Below, one piece after another: positions 42,109 through 50,941 of a DNA stretch of 64,000 bases. The stretch is from Bdellovibrio bacteriovorus. GTDB lineage: Bacteria; Bdellovibrionota; Bdellovibrionia; Bdellovibrionales; Bdellovibrionaceae. A program made the translations under genes and the position numbers. The notes below the pieces were generated by a model that was not told where the DNA came from, made no database searches, and saw only the letters and a program-made list of their open reading frames with translations. Each line of letters starts with the position of its first letter. Within the stretch, counting starts at the first letter, position 1. The DNA lies in the NCBI RefSeq assembly GCF_001592755.1, contig NZ_LUKF01000012.1, positions 1 to 64,000 on the forward strand, given 5' to 3'.

Positions 42109-42486
42109 ATGAAATCGCTTGTCCTTTTTCTTTTAGCAGTTCCAGGCATCGCGCAAGCCGCAATGCCTGTTCTTTCCTATAAAAACGTTGAATGCCGTTA
42201 CACGGAAAACGACAAGCTTGTTAAGGAGCAGTCGGTAGCGCTTATGACCCTTGTCATTGAAGACAGTTTGGGTCGTTTTGCGCAAATTCAGTTCGGCGAC
42301 GACGCTAAAAAGATTCAATATCAAATTCTGATTGAAGACGATCTAAAGACAAAAGACAGCGTCGTGATTCTGCAAAATCTCATGGTCGATAAACTGGAAA
42401 GTTCTTCTGAGCTTTCGGGAAAAGAAGTAAGCTGGGTTCGTATCGCACAGGGCACACACAGTGTCCGCTGCGATTTGAAACCATGA
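42109..42486 (+). CDS. Small exported protein of unknown family
   Basis: The product is 125 residues from the Met at 42109, with signal peptide MKSLVLFLLAVPGIAQAAM. The mature part is strand-rich with one cysteine near each end (NVECRYT and SVRCDLK), likely one disulphide, a small beta-barrel-like pattern. Its last four bases overlap the next gene's start (ATGA), so the two are coupled although one product is exported and the other cytoplasmic. Confidence 0.72.
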   Translation: MKSLVLFLLAVPGIAQAAMPVLSYKNVECRYTENDKLVKEQSVALMTLVIEDSLGRFAQIQFGDDAKKIQYQILIEDDLKTKDSVVILQNLMVDKLESSSELSGKEVSWVRIAQGTHSVRCDLKP

Positions 42487-42965
42487 ATGAAAAACACACA
42501 TTTTTAGTCGACGAAAATTTATTGGGTTTGGTGCGCTGGTTGCGCATGATGGGCTTTGATACCGCGAGTTTCAAAGCTCTTTCCGACGATGAACTCTTAA
42601 AAATTGCCTATCATCAAAAGCGGATTCTTTTAACTAAGGACCGCCTTTTTTTTGCCCGCATGCCTGAAAATTTGGGATACCTTGTTCAAAGCGAAGAACC
42701 CGAAGATCAGCTTGTTGAAGTTCTTAAGCACTACCGAATCATGCCCGATGAAAATGCTTTGTCTCGTTGTTTTAAGTGCAATACGCCGATCGAAGAAATT
42801 GATCGCGACAAAGTAAAAGATAAAGTCGATGCAAAAACCTTTTCTATTTATCAAACCTTCTTTTGGTGTCCCCACTGCCAGAAAGTTTACTGGGAAGGAT
42901 CGCATTTTACAAAAATGCAAAACAAAGTGGAAGAAGTGCGCAAGGCTTGTAAGCTTGATGAGTGA
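42483..42965 (+). CDS. Mut7-C family PIN-like RNase
   Basis: The product is 160 residues. The N-terminal half matches the Mut7-C (DUF82) domain, a PIN-like nuclease fold: FLVDENLLGLVRWLRMMGFDT with the first acidic residues, DDELLKIAYHQKRILLTKDR, the second acidic site. The C-terminal half is a zinc ribbon (CFKCNTPIEEI...WCPHCQKVYWEGSHF). RNase activity is predicted for the family. ATGA overlap with the upstream gene; a terminator follows. Confidence 0.92.
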   Translation: MNEKHTFLVDENLLGLVRWLRMMGFDTASFKALSDDELLKIAYHQKRILLTKDRLFFARMPENLGYLVQSEEPEDQLVEVLKHYRIMPDENALSRCFKCNTPIEEIDRDKVKDKVDAKTFSIYQTFFWCPHCQKVYWEGSHFTKMQNKVEEVRKACKLDE

Positions 42966-42982
42966 TTATGTTCTCTGAAAAT

Positions 42983-43012
42983 AAAAAGCCCCGGAATCCC
43001 AGGGCCTTTTTT
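42983..43012. terminator. Bidirectional terminator between convergent genes
   Basis: AAAAAGCCCCGG pairs imperfectly with CCAGGGCCTTTTTT around AATC, between the Mut7-C gene and the minus-strand membrane protein gene. Confidence 0.8.
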
Positions 43013-43032
43013 CATTTTTCTAAATTTTAAAA

Positions 43033-43398
43033 TTAGAACGGTTTGTTGATCGCGATGTAAGCGGCAGAGCCACCCAGGATCCAAAGCAGGATCGCGATCG
43101 GCCAACCGAAGTAGCCTTTTCTTTTCACCAAAGAAATAGCCACACCCAAAACAAGCCAGATACCGATCTTAGCTTGCACCCAAGTTGGCAAGCCTTGAAC
43201 CATGCCCAAACGCGCGGCCATCCCGAACCCACTCACAAGAATCAAAAGAAGACCAATACCATGAGTTGCATAAGCCATGATACGTGCGCCTTTCGTCAAA
43301 GTGAGTTTTGCGAAAGCCGGAATGAGAAGTCCTCCGAAACCAAAAAACATGATCATGAAGCCCAGCATGTGAAGGACTTTATAAAACTGATAGGACAT
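43033..43398 (-). CDS. Four-helix membrane protein, SirB2-like candidate
   Basis: The product is 121 residues. Four membrane helices are visible: LHMLGFMIMFFGFGGLLIPAF, IMAYATHGIGLLLILVSGFG, VQAKIGIWLVLGVAISLV and YFGWPIAILLWILGGSAAYI. A His at the start of helix 1 (YKVLHML) and one in helix 2 (THGIG) resemble the haem-linked histidines of SirB2/CopD-like small membrane proteins, which is a weak match. AAGGAGACAC precedes the start. It lies 12 bases downstream of lpxD on the same strand. Confidence 0.75.
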   Translation of the reverse strand: MSYQFYKVLHMLGFMIMFFGFGGLLIPAFAKLTLTKGARIMAYATHGIGLLLILVSGFGMAARLGMVQGLPTWVQAKIGIWLVLGVAISLVKRKGYFGWPIAILLWILGGSAAYIAINKPF

Positions 43399-43410
43399 TG
43401 ATGTGTCTCC

Positions 43411-44460
43411 TTATTCTTCTTCGTTGAGGCCCAGGTGTTTCATCACGCGGGACAGGTCTTTTCTGATTCGGGTTAGATGAACCTTGTTGGCCAAGGTTTT
43501 TAGGGAATCGCGCAAAGGCTCTAGTGGGTAACCACCGTAAGCTCCCGGCTTCGTAACGTCATTTGTGACGCCAGCGCGTCCCGCAAGAATGACTTTGTCG
43601 CCAACATGGACGTGATCTGAGATTGCGGCGTCTCCGCCGATCATGCAGTTATTGCCGACGGTGCTAGAGCCTGCGACCTTAAAGCCCGCGGCCATCACGC
43701 AGTTGTCACCGATAACGACGTTATGAGCAACGTGACAGAAGTTATCCATTTTTGTTCCATTGCCAATGCGTGTTTCTGTTAGTGCCGCACGGTCAATGGC
43801 GCAGTTTGCACCGATTTCCACATGGTTTCCAATAACTACGCGACCGATCTGTGGGATTTTTTTGTGAGTGCCTTCTTTGGTCATCGCAAAAGAAAAACCA
43901 TCAGCGCCAATCGTAGTATGTGGGTGGATCTCGCAATAAGAACCCAGCATGCAAGAGGCTCCGATAAAGACTTGGGGATGCAAGATCGTGTGGTCGCCAA
44001 TTTCGGCGAAATATTCAACGACAGTGTGAGCACCGATAGTGCAGCCGTCGCCAATCTTAACTTGTTCACCGATCACCGCGAACGGGCCGACTCCCACATT
44101 TTTTCCTAAATGAGCTGTCGGGTGAACGAAGGCTGTGGGGTGGATTTTTGTTTCTTGGTTGAAGCGATTCATCTTTCCGTCAAAAAGGGGAAGGATGGCT
44201 GCCATCGCCAATTGAACGTTCGCGGCTTGGAAGAAGGTGGTCTTAGAGTCCGCAGGAAGTTGCAAAGCTTTGTGCGCCACGATGATGGGAGCTTGCGCTT
44301 GCAATGCGGATTCAAGTTGCTCTTTCTTCGATACGAAAATCAAACTTTGTGCGTCTGCTTTTTCGGGTGGAAGAACCTTCTGAGCCACTGCTTGCAGCGA
44401 ACCAGATACGAAAGAGAGATCGGAAGAATTTAGATCTTTGATAACTTCAGCTGTAATCAT
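43411..44460 (-). CDS. lpxD: UDP-3-O-acylglucosamine N-acyltransferase
   Basis: The 349-residue product adds the N-linked acyl chain in lipid A synthesis (third step), using acyl-ACP in the cytoplasm. An N-terminal uridine-binding domain of about 100 residues is followed by hexapeptide repeats of a left-handed beta-helix ([20 protein letters not shown] onward). The catalytic His lies in the segment [17 protein letters not shown]. The C-terminus is a helix ([19 protein letters not shown]), as expected. The start at 44460 has GAGG at a normal distance. The usual lpx neighbours (bamA, fabZ, lpxA) are absent here. Confidence 0.93.
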   Translation of the reverse strand: MITAEVIKDLNSSDLSFVSGSLQAVAQKVLPPEKADAQSLIFVSKKEQLESALQAQAPIIVAHKALQLPADSKTTFFQAANVQLAMAAILPLFDGKMNRFNQETKIHPTAFVHPTAHLGKNVGVGPFAVIGEQVKIGDGCTIGAHTVVEYFAEIGDHTILHPQVFIGASCMLGSYCEIHPHTTIGADGFSFAMTKEGTHKKIPQIGRVVIGNHVEIGANCAIDRAALTETRIGNGTKMDNFCHVAHNVVIGDNCVMAAGFKVAGSSTVGNNCMIGGDAAISDHVHVGDKVILAGRAGVTNDVTKPGAYGGYPLEPLRDSLKTLANKVHLTRIRKDLSRVMKHLGLNEEE

Positions 44461-44496
44461 AGTGATGCCTCGCGCTAACACTTAACAATTATTTTT

Positions 44497-44524
44497 TTGA
44501 TGTCAAGTCACTGGGTGATAGTAT
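44497..44524 (+). promoter_or_regulatory. Candidate sigma-70 promoter of the histone-like gene
   Basis: TTGATG and TAGTAT are 16 bases apart, about 60 bases before the start codon at 44585. Confidence 0.4.
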
Positions 44525-44584
44525 AAACCAGCTAATTAAACACTTTTGATTCTTTCTCACCTTTAATTTTAGAGAGGAACTGAG

Positions 44585-45124
44585 ATGGCGAAAAAGGCTG
44601 CGAAAAAGGAAGCACCTGCGGCAAAAGCAAAAAAGGCAGCAGCAAAACCAGTAGCAAAACCGCAACAAAAAGCGGCGGCAAAACCTGCGGCGAAGGCAGC
44701 AGCTAAACCGGCTGCGAAATCAGTGGCGGCAAAACCCGCTAAGCCAGCGAAGGAAGCGAAGGCTGAAAAGCCAGAAAAAAAATCAGCTCCCGTTGAAGCT
44801 CCAGTGAAAACGGAAAAGGCAGAGAAAAAGGCGAAAGCAGAACCCGTTGTTGAAGTCGCTGAAAAAGCTCCGAAAAAAGAGAAGAAAGCTAAGATTGATA
44901 AAAGCGGACTGTCTGAAGATCAAGTGAAGTGGCACGAACTTCATGAGAAATACAAAGCCGTCAAAGCCCCTGCCTACAGCATTTCTGGGCAGTTTGAAGC
45001 AAAAACTCCGCTGCAACATAAGATCTTTGGCTGGGGATATGTTCTATCGAATGAATATGACCGTTTAGAGGTGCTTTTCGAGGACGGAAAGCGAATGCTG
45101 ATCAGCAACAGAAAGCTCTCTTAA
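44585..45124 (+). CDS. Histone-H1-like Lys/Ala/Pro-rich protein
   Basis: The product is 179 residues. The first 110 are almost only Lys, Ala, Pro and Glu in repeats such as KKAAAKPVAKP and AAKPAAKAAAKPAAK, like the C-terminal tail of histone H1 and bacterial H1-like proteins that bind DNA without sequence preference. The last 60 residues (from about SGLSEDQVKWHELHEKYK) form a separate small fold ending WGYVLSNEYDRLEVLFEDGKRMLISNRKLS, possibly an SH3-like barrel. DNA binding is inference. AGAGGAACTGAG is the ribosome site. Confidence 0.8.
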   Translation: MAKKAAKKEAPAAKAKKAAAKPVAKPQQKAAAKPAAKAAAKPAAKSVAAKPAKPAKEAKAEKPEKKSAPVEAPVKTEKAEKKAKAEPVVEVAEKAPKKEKKAKIDKSGLSEDQVKWHELHEKYKAVKAPAYSISGQFEAKTPLQHKIFGWGYVLSNEYDRLEVLFEDGKRMLISNRKLS

Positions 45125-45186
45125 GGGAGAGCTCTTCTAAAAAAGGTATTGCAAGCAGCCCCTTTCTGACCTACTAATTTATCTGC

Positions 45187-45405
45187 ATGGCAAAAGACGA
45201 TTTAGTACAAATTGACGGAAAAGTAATCGACGCCCTTGCGGGTGGCCTTTACAAAATTGAACTTGATAACAAGGCGATCATTAACGCGAAACTTTGCGGA
45301 AAAATGAGACGCTTTAACATTCGTGTCGTGGTCGGTGACCGTGTTAGCGTGGGAGTTTCTCCTTACGATCCAACACATGGTCTGATCATGTTCCGTCACA
45401 AATAA
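45187..45405 (+). CDS. infA: Translation initiation factor IF-1
   Basis: The 72-residue product has the family's standard length. It is a single S1/OB fold that blocks the ribosomal A site during initiation. The text follows IF-1 closely: KVIDALAGGLYKIELDN, LCGKMRRFNIRVVVGDRVSV, YDPTHGLIMFRHK. No clear ribosome site precedes it. It lies between the histone-like gene and tex, not next to secY/rpmJ as in many genomes. Confidence 0.95.
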   Translation: MAKDDLVQIDGKVIDALAGGLYKIELDNKAIINAKLCGKMRRFNIRVVVGDRVSVGVSPYDPTHGLIMFRHK

Positions 45406-45454
45406 TTGATTTAATTAACTCAACCTTAAATTCCCAATTAAATCTAGAGGTTCT

Positions 45455-47809
45455 ATGGATCAGGCTCTTCAGAGTTATTTGGCTCGTATTGTCCCAACTG
45501 TTCCCGCAAAATCAGCACAGGCTGTTATTGAGCTTGCGGCAGAGGGCGCTACTGTCCCTTTCATCGCTCGTTACCGTAAAGAAAAAACTGGCAACTTGGA
45601 CGAAGTTCAAATTCGCGCGGTGATCGAAGGTCACGAAACTTACAACGAAATCGTCAAGCGTAAGGCGTTCTTGATTAAAGAAATCGGAGAACAAAACAAC
45701 CTTACCGCTGAAATCCAAAAGCGCATCGAGCTTTCTTGGGATTTGGGCGAACTTGAAGAGATTTACAAACCATTCAAGAAAAAGAAAAAAACCAAAGCGA
45801 CTATTGCCCGCGAAGCTGGCTTGGAACCTTTGGCAAACTGGATCTGGGAAATGGGCCACGGTTTGATCAAAGACGATCAAACAATGGAAATGAAGGCGAA
45901 AAACTTCCTCAATCCAGCCGCAAAAATCCAAACATACGAAGAAGCGCTTAAAGGTGCTCAAGACATCATCGTCGAAAAAATCGCCAATGATGCAGATCTT
46001 CGTGCGATGGTTGCGAAAAACTACAACGAAAAAGGCCGTATTGTTTCTAAGGCGGCTAAAGGCTTTAAACCAAACTCTAAGTACGACATGTACAAAGAAT
46101 TTGAAGAGCCCGTTAAGAACTTGATGGATGCTAAAAACAATCACCGCTACTTGGCGATGAGACGTGGCTGGCAAGAAGAAGAACTTTCTGTTGATGTGAA
46201 AGGCGATGACGAAGACATCTTGAAGTCTTACGAAAAATTCGCGACATCGACTCCAGACAATGCGATTGGCGACTACTTGAAACAGTGCGCTCGTTTGGCA
46301 TTGAACGTTTACGTTCTTCCTTCGGTAGTGAATGAAGTTCACCGTGTTCTTAAAGAAAAAGCAGACACAGATGCTATCAACGTTTTTGCTGAAAACGTGC
46401 GTAAGCTTTTGTTGGCTTCTCCTTATGGACCGAAATGTGTATTGGGTGTCGACCCGGGTTTAAGAACGGGTTGTAAAGTGGCTTTGATTGATAAATCGGG
46501 CGCTTTCATTTCTCACACAGTTCTTTACACTTTGGGTGACGATGCCGACAGAAAAGCGAAAGCTCTTTTCGGTGACGTATTAAAACAAATCCAAATCGAA
46601 GCGATTGCTGTTGGTAACGGGACTGCGGGTCGCGAGACGGAATCTTTCCTAAGAAAAGTTCTAAAAGATCTTGGTAAGAACATTCCAGTGGTGATGGTTT
46701 CTGAATCAGGTGCCTCTGTGTACTCGGCTTCGGAAGCCGCTCGTGAAGAGTTCCCGGATCTGGATGTGACAGTGAAAGGTGCGATCTCGATCGCGCGTCG
46801 TTTGCAAGATCCTTTGGCGGAGCTTGTGAAGGTAGATCCTAAGTCTATCGGTGTCGGTCAATACCAACACGACGTCAGCCAATCTCAATTGAAAAAATCA
46901 TTGGAAGCCGTGGTTGAGTCTTGCGTGAATGCTGTCGGCGTTGATGTGAACACGGCATCAGCGGCTTTATTGTCTCACGTTGCGGGCATCGGTCCGGCGT
47001 TGGCAAAAGGGATCGTTGAAGCTCGTAAGAAAACTCTTTTCACTGACCGTTCTGAGCTTTTGAAAGTACCAAAATTCTCTGCAAAAGTTTTCGAACAAGC
47101 GGCGGGTTTCCTAAGAATCCCTTCTGGAAAGCAAGTTTTGGATTCAACAGGTATCCATCCAGAGCGTTACCAAGCGGTGACGGACATGGCGAAGGATCTT
47201 GGTGTTTCTTTGACTGAGATCATCGGTGAAGGCGCTAAGAAGTTGCTTGCGCAAAGAACAAAATGGGCTCAGCTAGTGGGTGAGTTTACTTTTGATGACA
47301 TCGTGAAAGAGCTTGAAAAACCAGGCCGCGATCCTCGTGATCCGTTCAAGGTTTTCCAATTCCGTGACGACATCATGGAAGTGAAAGACCTTCAAGAAGG
47401 CATGATCTGCCCAGGTATTGTGACGAACGTAACGAACTTCGGTGCGTTTGTGGATATCGGTGTTCACCAAGATGGTTTGGTGCATATTTCTGCGCTTTCT
47501 CACAAGTTCGTGGATGATCCTCGTAAAGTCGTGAATCCAGGCGATCATGTGACTGTTAAAGTTCTTAAAGTAGACCAGGTGAAAAACCAGATCTCTTTGA
47601 CAATGAAAATGGATGACGCTCCAGAGGCTTCAGCGCCTCGTGGTGAAAGACGTCCTGATCAACGCTCTGGCGGTCCAAGACCGGCAGGTGGCGGCCGTCC
47701 TCAAGGCGGTGGTCGTGATCAACGTCCTTCCGGTCCTCCACCAAAACCTGCAAATCCGTTCAACAACCCATTTGCAGCATTGATGAACGTTCCAACGAAT
47801 AAAAAATGA
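45455..47809 (+). CDS. tex: Transcription accessory protein Tex
   Basis: The 784-residue product is a nucleic-acid-binding protein linked to transcription and virulence gene expression in other bacteria. The full domain order is present: helical N-terminus (VPFIARYRKEKTGNLDEVQI), YqgF-like RNase H fold (VLGVDPGLRTGCKVALID), helix-hairpin-helix region (VGVDVNTASAALLSHVAGIG), and an S1 domain near 640-715 (GMICPGIVTNVTNFGAFVDI). The tail of 60 residues is rich in Gly, Pro, Arg and Gln, likely disordered and RNA-binding. A 50-bp repeat starts on the base after the stop codon. Confidence 0.97.
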   Translation: MDQALQSYLARIVPTVPAKSAQAVIELAAEGATVPFIARYRKEKTGNLDEVQIRAVIEGHETYNEIVKRKAFLIKEIGEQNNLTAEIQKRIELSWDLGELEEIYKPFKKKKKTKATIAREAGLEPLANWIWEMGHGLIKDDQTMEMKAKNFLNPAAKIQTYEEALKGAQDIIVEKIANDADLRAMVAKNYNEKGRIVSKAAKGFKPNSKYDMYKEFEEPVKNLMDAKNNHRYLAMRRGWQEEELSVDVKGDDEDILKSYEKFATSTPDNAIGDYLKQCARLALNVYVLPSVVNEVHRVLKEKADTDAINVFAENVRKLLLASPYGPKCVLGVDPGLRTGCKVALIDKSGAFISHTVLYTLGDDADRKAKALFGDVLKQIQIEAIAVGNGTAGRETESFLRKVLKDLGKNIPVVMVSESGASVYSASEAAREEFPDLDVTVKGAISIARRLQDPLAELVKVDPKSIGVGQYQHDVSQSQLKKSLEAVVESCVNAVGVDVNTASAALLSHVAGIGPALAKGIVEARKKTLFTDRSELLKVPKFSAKVFEQAAGFLRIPSGKQVLDSTGIHPERYQAVTDMAKDLGVSLTEIIGEGAKKLLAQRTKWAQLVGEFTFDDIVKELEKPGRDPRDPFKVFQFRDDIMEVKDLQEGMICPGIVTNVTNFGAFVDIGVHQDGLVHISALSHKFVDDPRKVVNPGDHVTVKVLKVDQVKNQISLTMKMDDAPEASAPRGERRPDQRSGGPRPAGGGRPQGGGRDQRPSGPPPKPANPFNNPFAALMNVPTNKK

Positions 47810-47859
47810 CCGGCAGGTCGCAGTGCCGAAGCGCCTTCGGGCGCGTAGGCTGAAGCAGC
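47810..47859. repeat. Single copy of the 50-bp GC-rich repeat
   Basis: The copy starts on the base after the TGA of tex and ends GGCTGAAGCAGC. It matches the unit at 38961-39010 over the whole 50 bp with a limited number of changes. The internal hairpin GCGCC TTCG GGCGC has the same stem as in unit 38961 but a different loop. Confidence 0.8.
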
Positions 47860-47889
47860 TTTCCCGGAAAAATTTAAAGGAGAATTAAC

Positions 47890-47985
47890 ATGGCAGCTAA
47901 AGGCAAATCTAGAAAAGGCATCCGTCATAAGAAAAAAAGAATTGCGACTAAAAAACGCATGATCAAAGCAAAAATCCGTAAGTAA
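47890..47985 (+). CDS. 31-residue very basic protein, ribosomal-protein-like
   Basis: The frame runs ATG to TAA with 31 codons, behind a perfect ribosome site (AAAGGAGAATTAAC). The product is about half Lys and Arg (segments RKGIRHKKKRIATKKRM and IKAKIRK) and has no acidic residue. Composition and size recall tiny ribosomal proteins (bTHX, bS22/AURKAIP1-like), but the text does not match one that I can name with confidence. A terminator follows at 48008, so this is a finished transcription unit downstream of tex. Confidence 0.75.
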   Translation: MAAKGKSRKGIRHKKKRIATKKRMIKAKIRK

Positions 47986-48007
47986 GATTTTTGAAATTTG
48001 AAAGATC

Positions 48008-48040
48008 AAAGCCCGCTTCCCTTAAAGGTGCGGGCTTTTT
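48008..48040 (+). terminator. Rho-independent terminator
   Basis: AAAGCCCGC pairs with GCGGGCTTT across a 13-nt loop, followed by TTCTTTTT. It ends the tex / 31-residue-protein unit. Confidence 0.88.
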
Positions 48041-48207
48041 CTTTTTCAAAAGGGGCCAGAGGGCTTTCGGCTCGACCTTTGACACGCTGACACCTTTGTT
48101 TGAAGTATCAATTAGTGATACCTACCATTGTTTCGCTTGCAGCTTATTCGAATTCTCTTTAGTGAGGGCTTTCTTTCGGGCTATCCTTGTCAGATCAAGG
48201 AGGTCCT

Positions 48208-49596
48208 ATGATCGTTCAACCTCATATCCTAACTAAGGCTCTGGATGCTGCTTTGAGCACCGGTGCTGACTTCGCGGATATTTTTCTCGAGGACACTTAT
48301 TCTTCTCAACTTTCCATTTTAAATTCAAAACCGGAACAAGCTATCGTGGGCCAGCTTTACGGCGCAGGCATTCGTTTGTTTTTCGGACATGAGATTGTTT
48401 ACGTAACCACAAACGACCTTTCTGAAGATGGTTTGGTGAAAGCGGCATTGAATGCGGCAAAAAGCCGTGGTCAAGGGGATGCAAAAAAATCCATGCCTTT
48501 GATGCAAGTGCCTTTTGATTCCATCCACACTTATGGTGAAAAACCTTGGGAGATGGATCGCGCTAAAAAACTTCACTGGTTGAATTCCGTGGATCAATAC
48601 TCGCGCGCGCGCAATTCGGCGGTGACTCAAGTCGAAGCGGGTTTGAATGAAAAATTCCAGAAAGTGCAAATCGCCAACTCTCGCGGTTTGATGGCTTATG
48701 ACGAGCGTGCTTACAGCCGTATTCGTATGGAAAGTTTTGTTGAACACAACGGAGTAAAAGAAAGTGCCTCTGAAGACGAAGGTCACATGGGGACTTCCGA
48801 AATCTACGATCAAATCGATCTTAGGTCTTTGGCTGAGATGGCTGTGGACCGTGCGATGATGCTGACAAAAGCGGATTATGCTCCAGCGGGTGAAATGCCC
48901 GTGGTGATTGACAATGCTTTTGGTGGCGTGATCTTCCACGAAGCTTGTGGGCATGGATTAGAAACAACCAGCGTCGCTAAAGATGCTTCGGTCTTCTGCG
49001 GTAAGCTTGGACAAAAAATCGCTCACGAAAGTGTGACGGCGATTGACGACGGAACGATTGAAAACGGTTGGGGTTCTTTGAATCTTGATGACGAAGGAAA
49101 TAAAACTAAAAAAACAACTCTGATCGAAAACGGTGTTTTGAAATCTTATATCGTTGACGAGATGGGTGCGCGCCAAACGGGCTATGAAGCGACAGGCAGT
49201 GGTCGTCGTCAATCTTACAAATATGCTCCGGCTTCCCGTATGAGAAACACCTATATCGCGGCAGGAAAAGACAAGTTTGAAGATATGATTCGTGACGTGG
49301 ATTACGGTTTGTATGCAAAGAAGATGGGTGGCGGTTCGGTCAACCCGGGTACAGGTGATTATAACTTCCAAGTGGGCGAAGCGTATATCATTCGCAATGG
49401 CCGTATTGAAGAAGCCGTGAAAGGCGCTTGCTTGATCGGTCGCGGAATCGACACTCTTGGGAAGATCACAAAAGTTTCTGATGATTTGAAATTGGCGCGT
49501 GGTATGTGCGGCTCTGTCAGCGGTTCTATCCCGGCAGCCGTAGGTCAGCCGCAAATTCTTGTTTCCAGCCTGATGGTTGGGGGGAGAGCGAAATAA
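48208..49596 (+). CDS. tldD: Metalloprotease TldD
   Basis: The 462-residue product is the active subunit of the TldD/TldE protease, which cleaves unfolded peptides in a closed cavity. The zinc site IFHEACGHGLETT (HExxGH, with the third ligand downstream) is intact. Other family blocks are FADIFLEDTYSSQLSIL, GRRQSYKYAPASRMRNTYIAAG and a final GQPQILVSSLMVGGRAK. The start at 48208 has AAGGAGGTCCT. The tldE start overlaps its stop by one base, so the two subunits are made together. Confidence 0.97.
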   Translation: MIVQPHILTKALDAALSTGADFADIFLEDTYSSQLSILNSKPEQAIVGQLYGAGIRLFFGHEIVYVTTNDLSEDGLVKAALNAAKSRGQGDAKKSMPLMQVPFDSIHTYGEKPWEMDRAKKLHWLNSVDQYSRARNSAVTQVEAGLNEKFQKVQIANSRGLMAYDERAYSRIRMESFVEHNGVKESASEDEGHMGTSEIYDQIDLRSLAEMAVDRAMMLTKADYAPAGEMPVVIDNAFGGVIFHEACGHGLETTSVAKDASVFCGKLGQKIAHESVTAIDDGTIENGWGSLNLDDEGNKTKKTTLIENGVLKSYIVDEMGARQTGYEATGSGRRQSYKYAPASRMRNTYIAAGKDKFEDMIRDVDYGLYAKKMGGGSVNPGTGDYNFQVGEAYIIRNGRIEEAVKGACLIGRGIDTLGKITKVSDDLKLARGMCGSVSGSIPAAVGQPQILVSSLMVGGRAK

Positions 49597-50936
49597 TGGA
49601 TGCTATTAAATCTAATTTCGAAAAAATCGCTCATCAAGCTCGTCAAGACGGAGCAAAAGTCGAAATGCTTTTATCCGGCGGCGAAAGTCTTAGCATTGGT
49701 TATCAAAAAAAGAAACTGGATGCCTTTGAGTCAACGCAATCTCAGATGGCCGGTTTCCGAGTGATCCTGGGTGGGAACCAAGGTTACGCTTACACAGAAA
49801 ATCTTTCGGAAGAATCTTTATTAAGAACTTACCGCGAGGCTTTGAATAACGCGAAGACGGTGCAAAAAGGTGAAGGCTTTGAAGTGCCGTTAGCAAAACC
49901 GGTCACTCATCAGACGATGAATCTTTTTAATCCGGAAAATATTGAGATGGATAAGAAGATGGAAATCGCACGCTTGCTTGAAGAAAAGTGTTTAAGCAAA
50001 GACGCGCGTATTCAGTCTGTTCCCTATTCTAATTTCGATTCTTCTGTCAGCTTTAAGCGCATCTTGAATTCAGAAGGGTTGGACCAAGAGTTTAAGCAAA
50101 CTTATTACTCTGGTTACGCGTATCCTTTGGCCAAAGAAGGCGAATCATCGAAAATGGGTGGCGAAGGTTTCTTTGCCCGTAAATTTTCTGATATCAATAT
50201 CGATCAAGTTGTCGATGAAGGTGTGAACAACGCCGTATCAAGACTTGGGGCACAGAAACTGACGACCGGGAAATATGCCGTCGTGATTGATCGCACGCAA
50301 TTCCCTATGATTCTTGCGATGATCAACGATTATTTTTCTGCCAAAGAAGTGCATGAAGGAAAGTCTTTGTTCGACGGCAAGTTAGGTCAGAAGATTGCGA
50401 GCGAAAAATTCCAACTGCTAGATGATCCGTTTGAACTTCGCGGTTCGGCGGTGAGACCCTTTGATGATGAAGGATCTTCGTCACAAAAGACGGTTCTTTT
50501 CGAAAATGGCGTTTTGAAAAACTTCCTAACGAATTTAGAATACTCTAAGAAGATGTCTTTGCCTCACACGGCTCACGCCAGTCGCAGTCCGGCTTCGCAG
50601 TCGTCGATTGCACCGACGAACTTAATCGTTGGTAAAGGGACGAAATCTTTGCAGGAACTTCTAAGTTCTTACGACAAAGTCGTTCACTTGAAAGAGTTTT
50701 CAGGCGGCTTGCACGCGGGCTTTAAAGAATCTACCGGTGATTTTTCAATGCCGGCCGAAGGTTTCTTGTACGAAAACGGGAAGCTTGTAGGAGCGATCGA
50801 TCAGTTCGTGATGTCAGGCAATGTGCTTGAGCTTTTGCGTGATATTGAAGAGCTGGGGAATGAATACAACAAACCCGGCAGCTCTCGTATTTGTCCAGAC
50901 GTTCTTATTAAAAGTCTTAGTTTCGCTGGCGCCTAA
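49596..50936 (+). CDS. tldE: TldE/PmbA, partner subunit of TldD
   Basis: The 446-residue product forms the heterodimer with TldD and lacks the zinc site itself. Family text: GAKVEMLLSGGESLSIGYQK, ESTQSQMAGFRVILGGNQGY, and near the end LKEFSGGLHAGFKESTGDFS and EGFLYENGKLVGAIDQFVMSG. Where TldD has HEACGH this protein reads MINDYFSAKEVHEGKS, as expected. Start at 49596 (TAATG overlap with tldD) with GGGGAGAG upstream; an internal-to-tldD start at 49506 is not credible. Confidence 0.96.
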   Translation: MDAIKSNFEKIAHQARQDGAKVEMLLSGGESLSIGYQKKKLDAFESTQSQMAGFRVILGGNQGYAYTENLSEESLLRTYREALNNAKTVQKGEGFEVPLAKPVTHQTMNLFNPENIEMDKKMEIARLLEEKCLSKDARIQSVPYSNFDSSVSFKRILNSEGLDQEFKQTYYSGYAYPLAKEGESSKMGGEGFFARKFSDINIDQVVDEGVNNAVSRLGAQKLTTGKYAVVIDRTQFPMILAMINDYFSAKEVHEGKSLFDGKLGQKIASEKFQLLDDPFELRGSAVRPFDDEGSSSQKTVLFENGVLKNFLTNLEYSKKMSLPHTAHASRSPASQSSIAPTNLIVGKGTKSLQELLSSYDKVVHLKEFSGGLHAGFKESTGDFSMPAEGFLYENGKLVGAIDQFVMSGNVLELLRDIEELGNEYNKPGSSRICPDVLIKSLSFAGA

Positions 50937-50941
50937 GGCGC

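Noticed and set aside
48079..48120. Promoter and operator before tldD (TTGACA, and TATCA-N5-TGATA)
   Set aside because: The -10 element at a normal distance is poor, and a single 5-bp palindrome is too short to call an operator.
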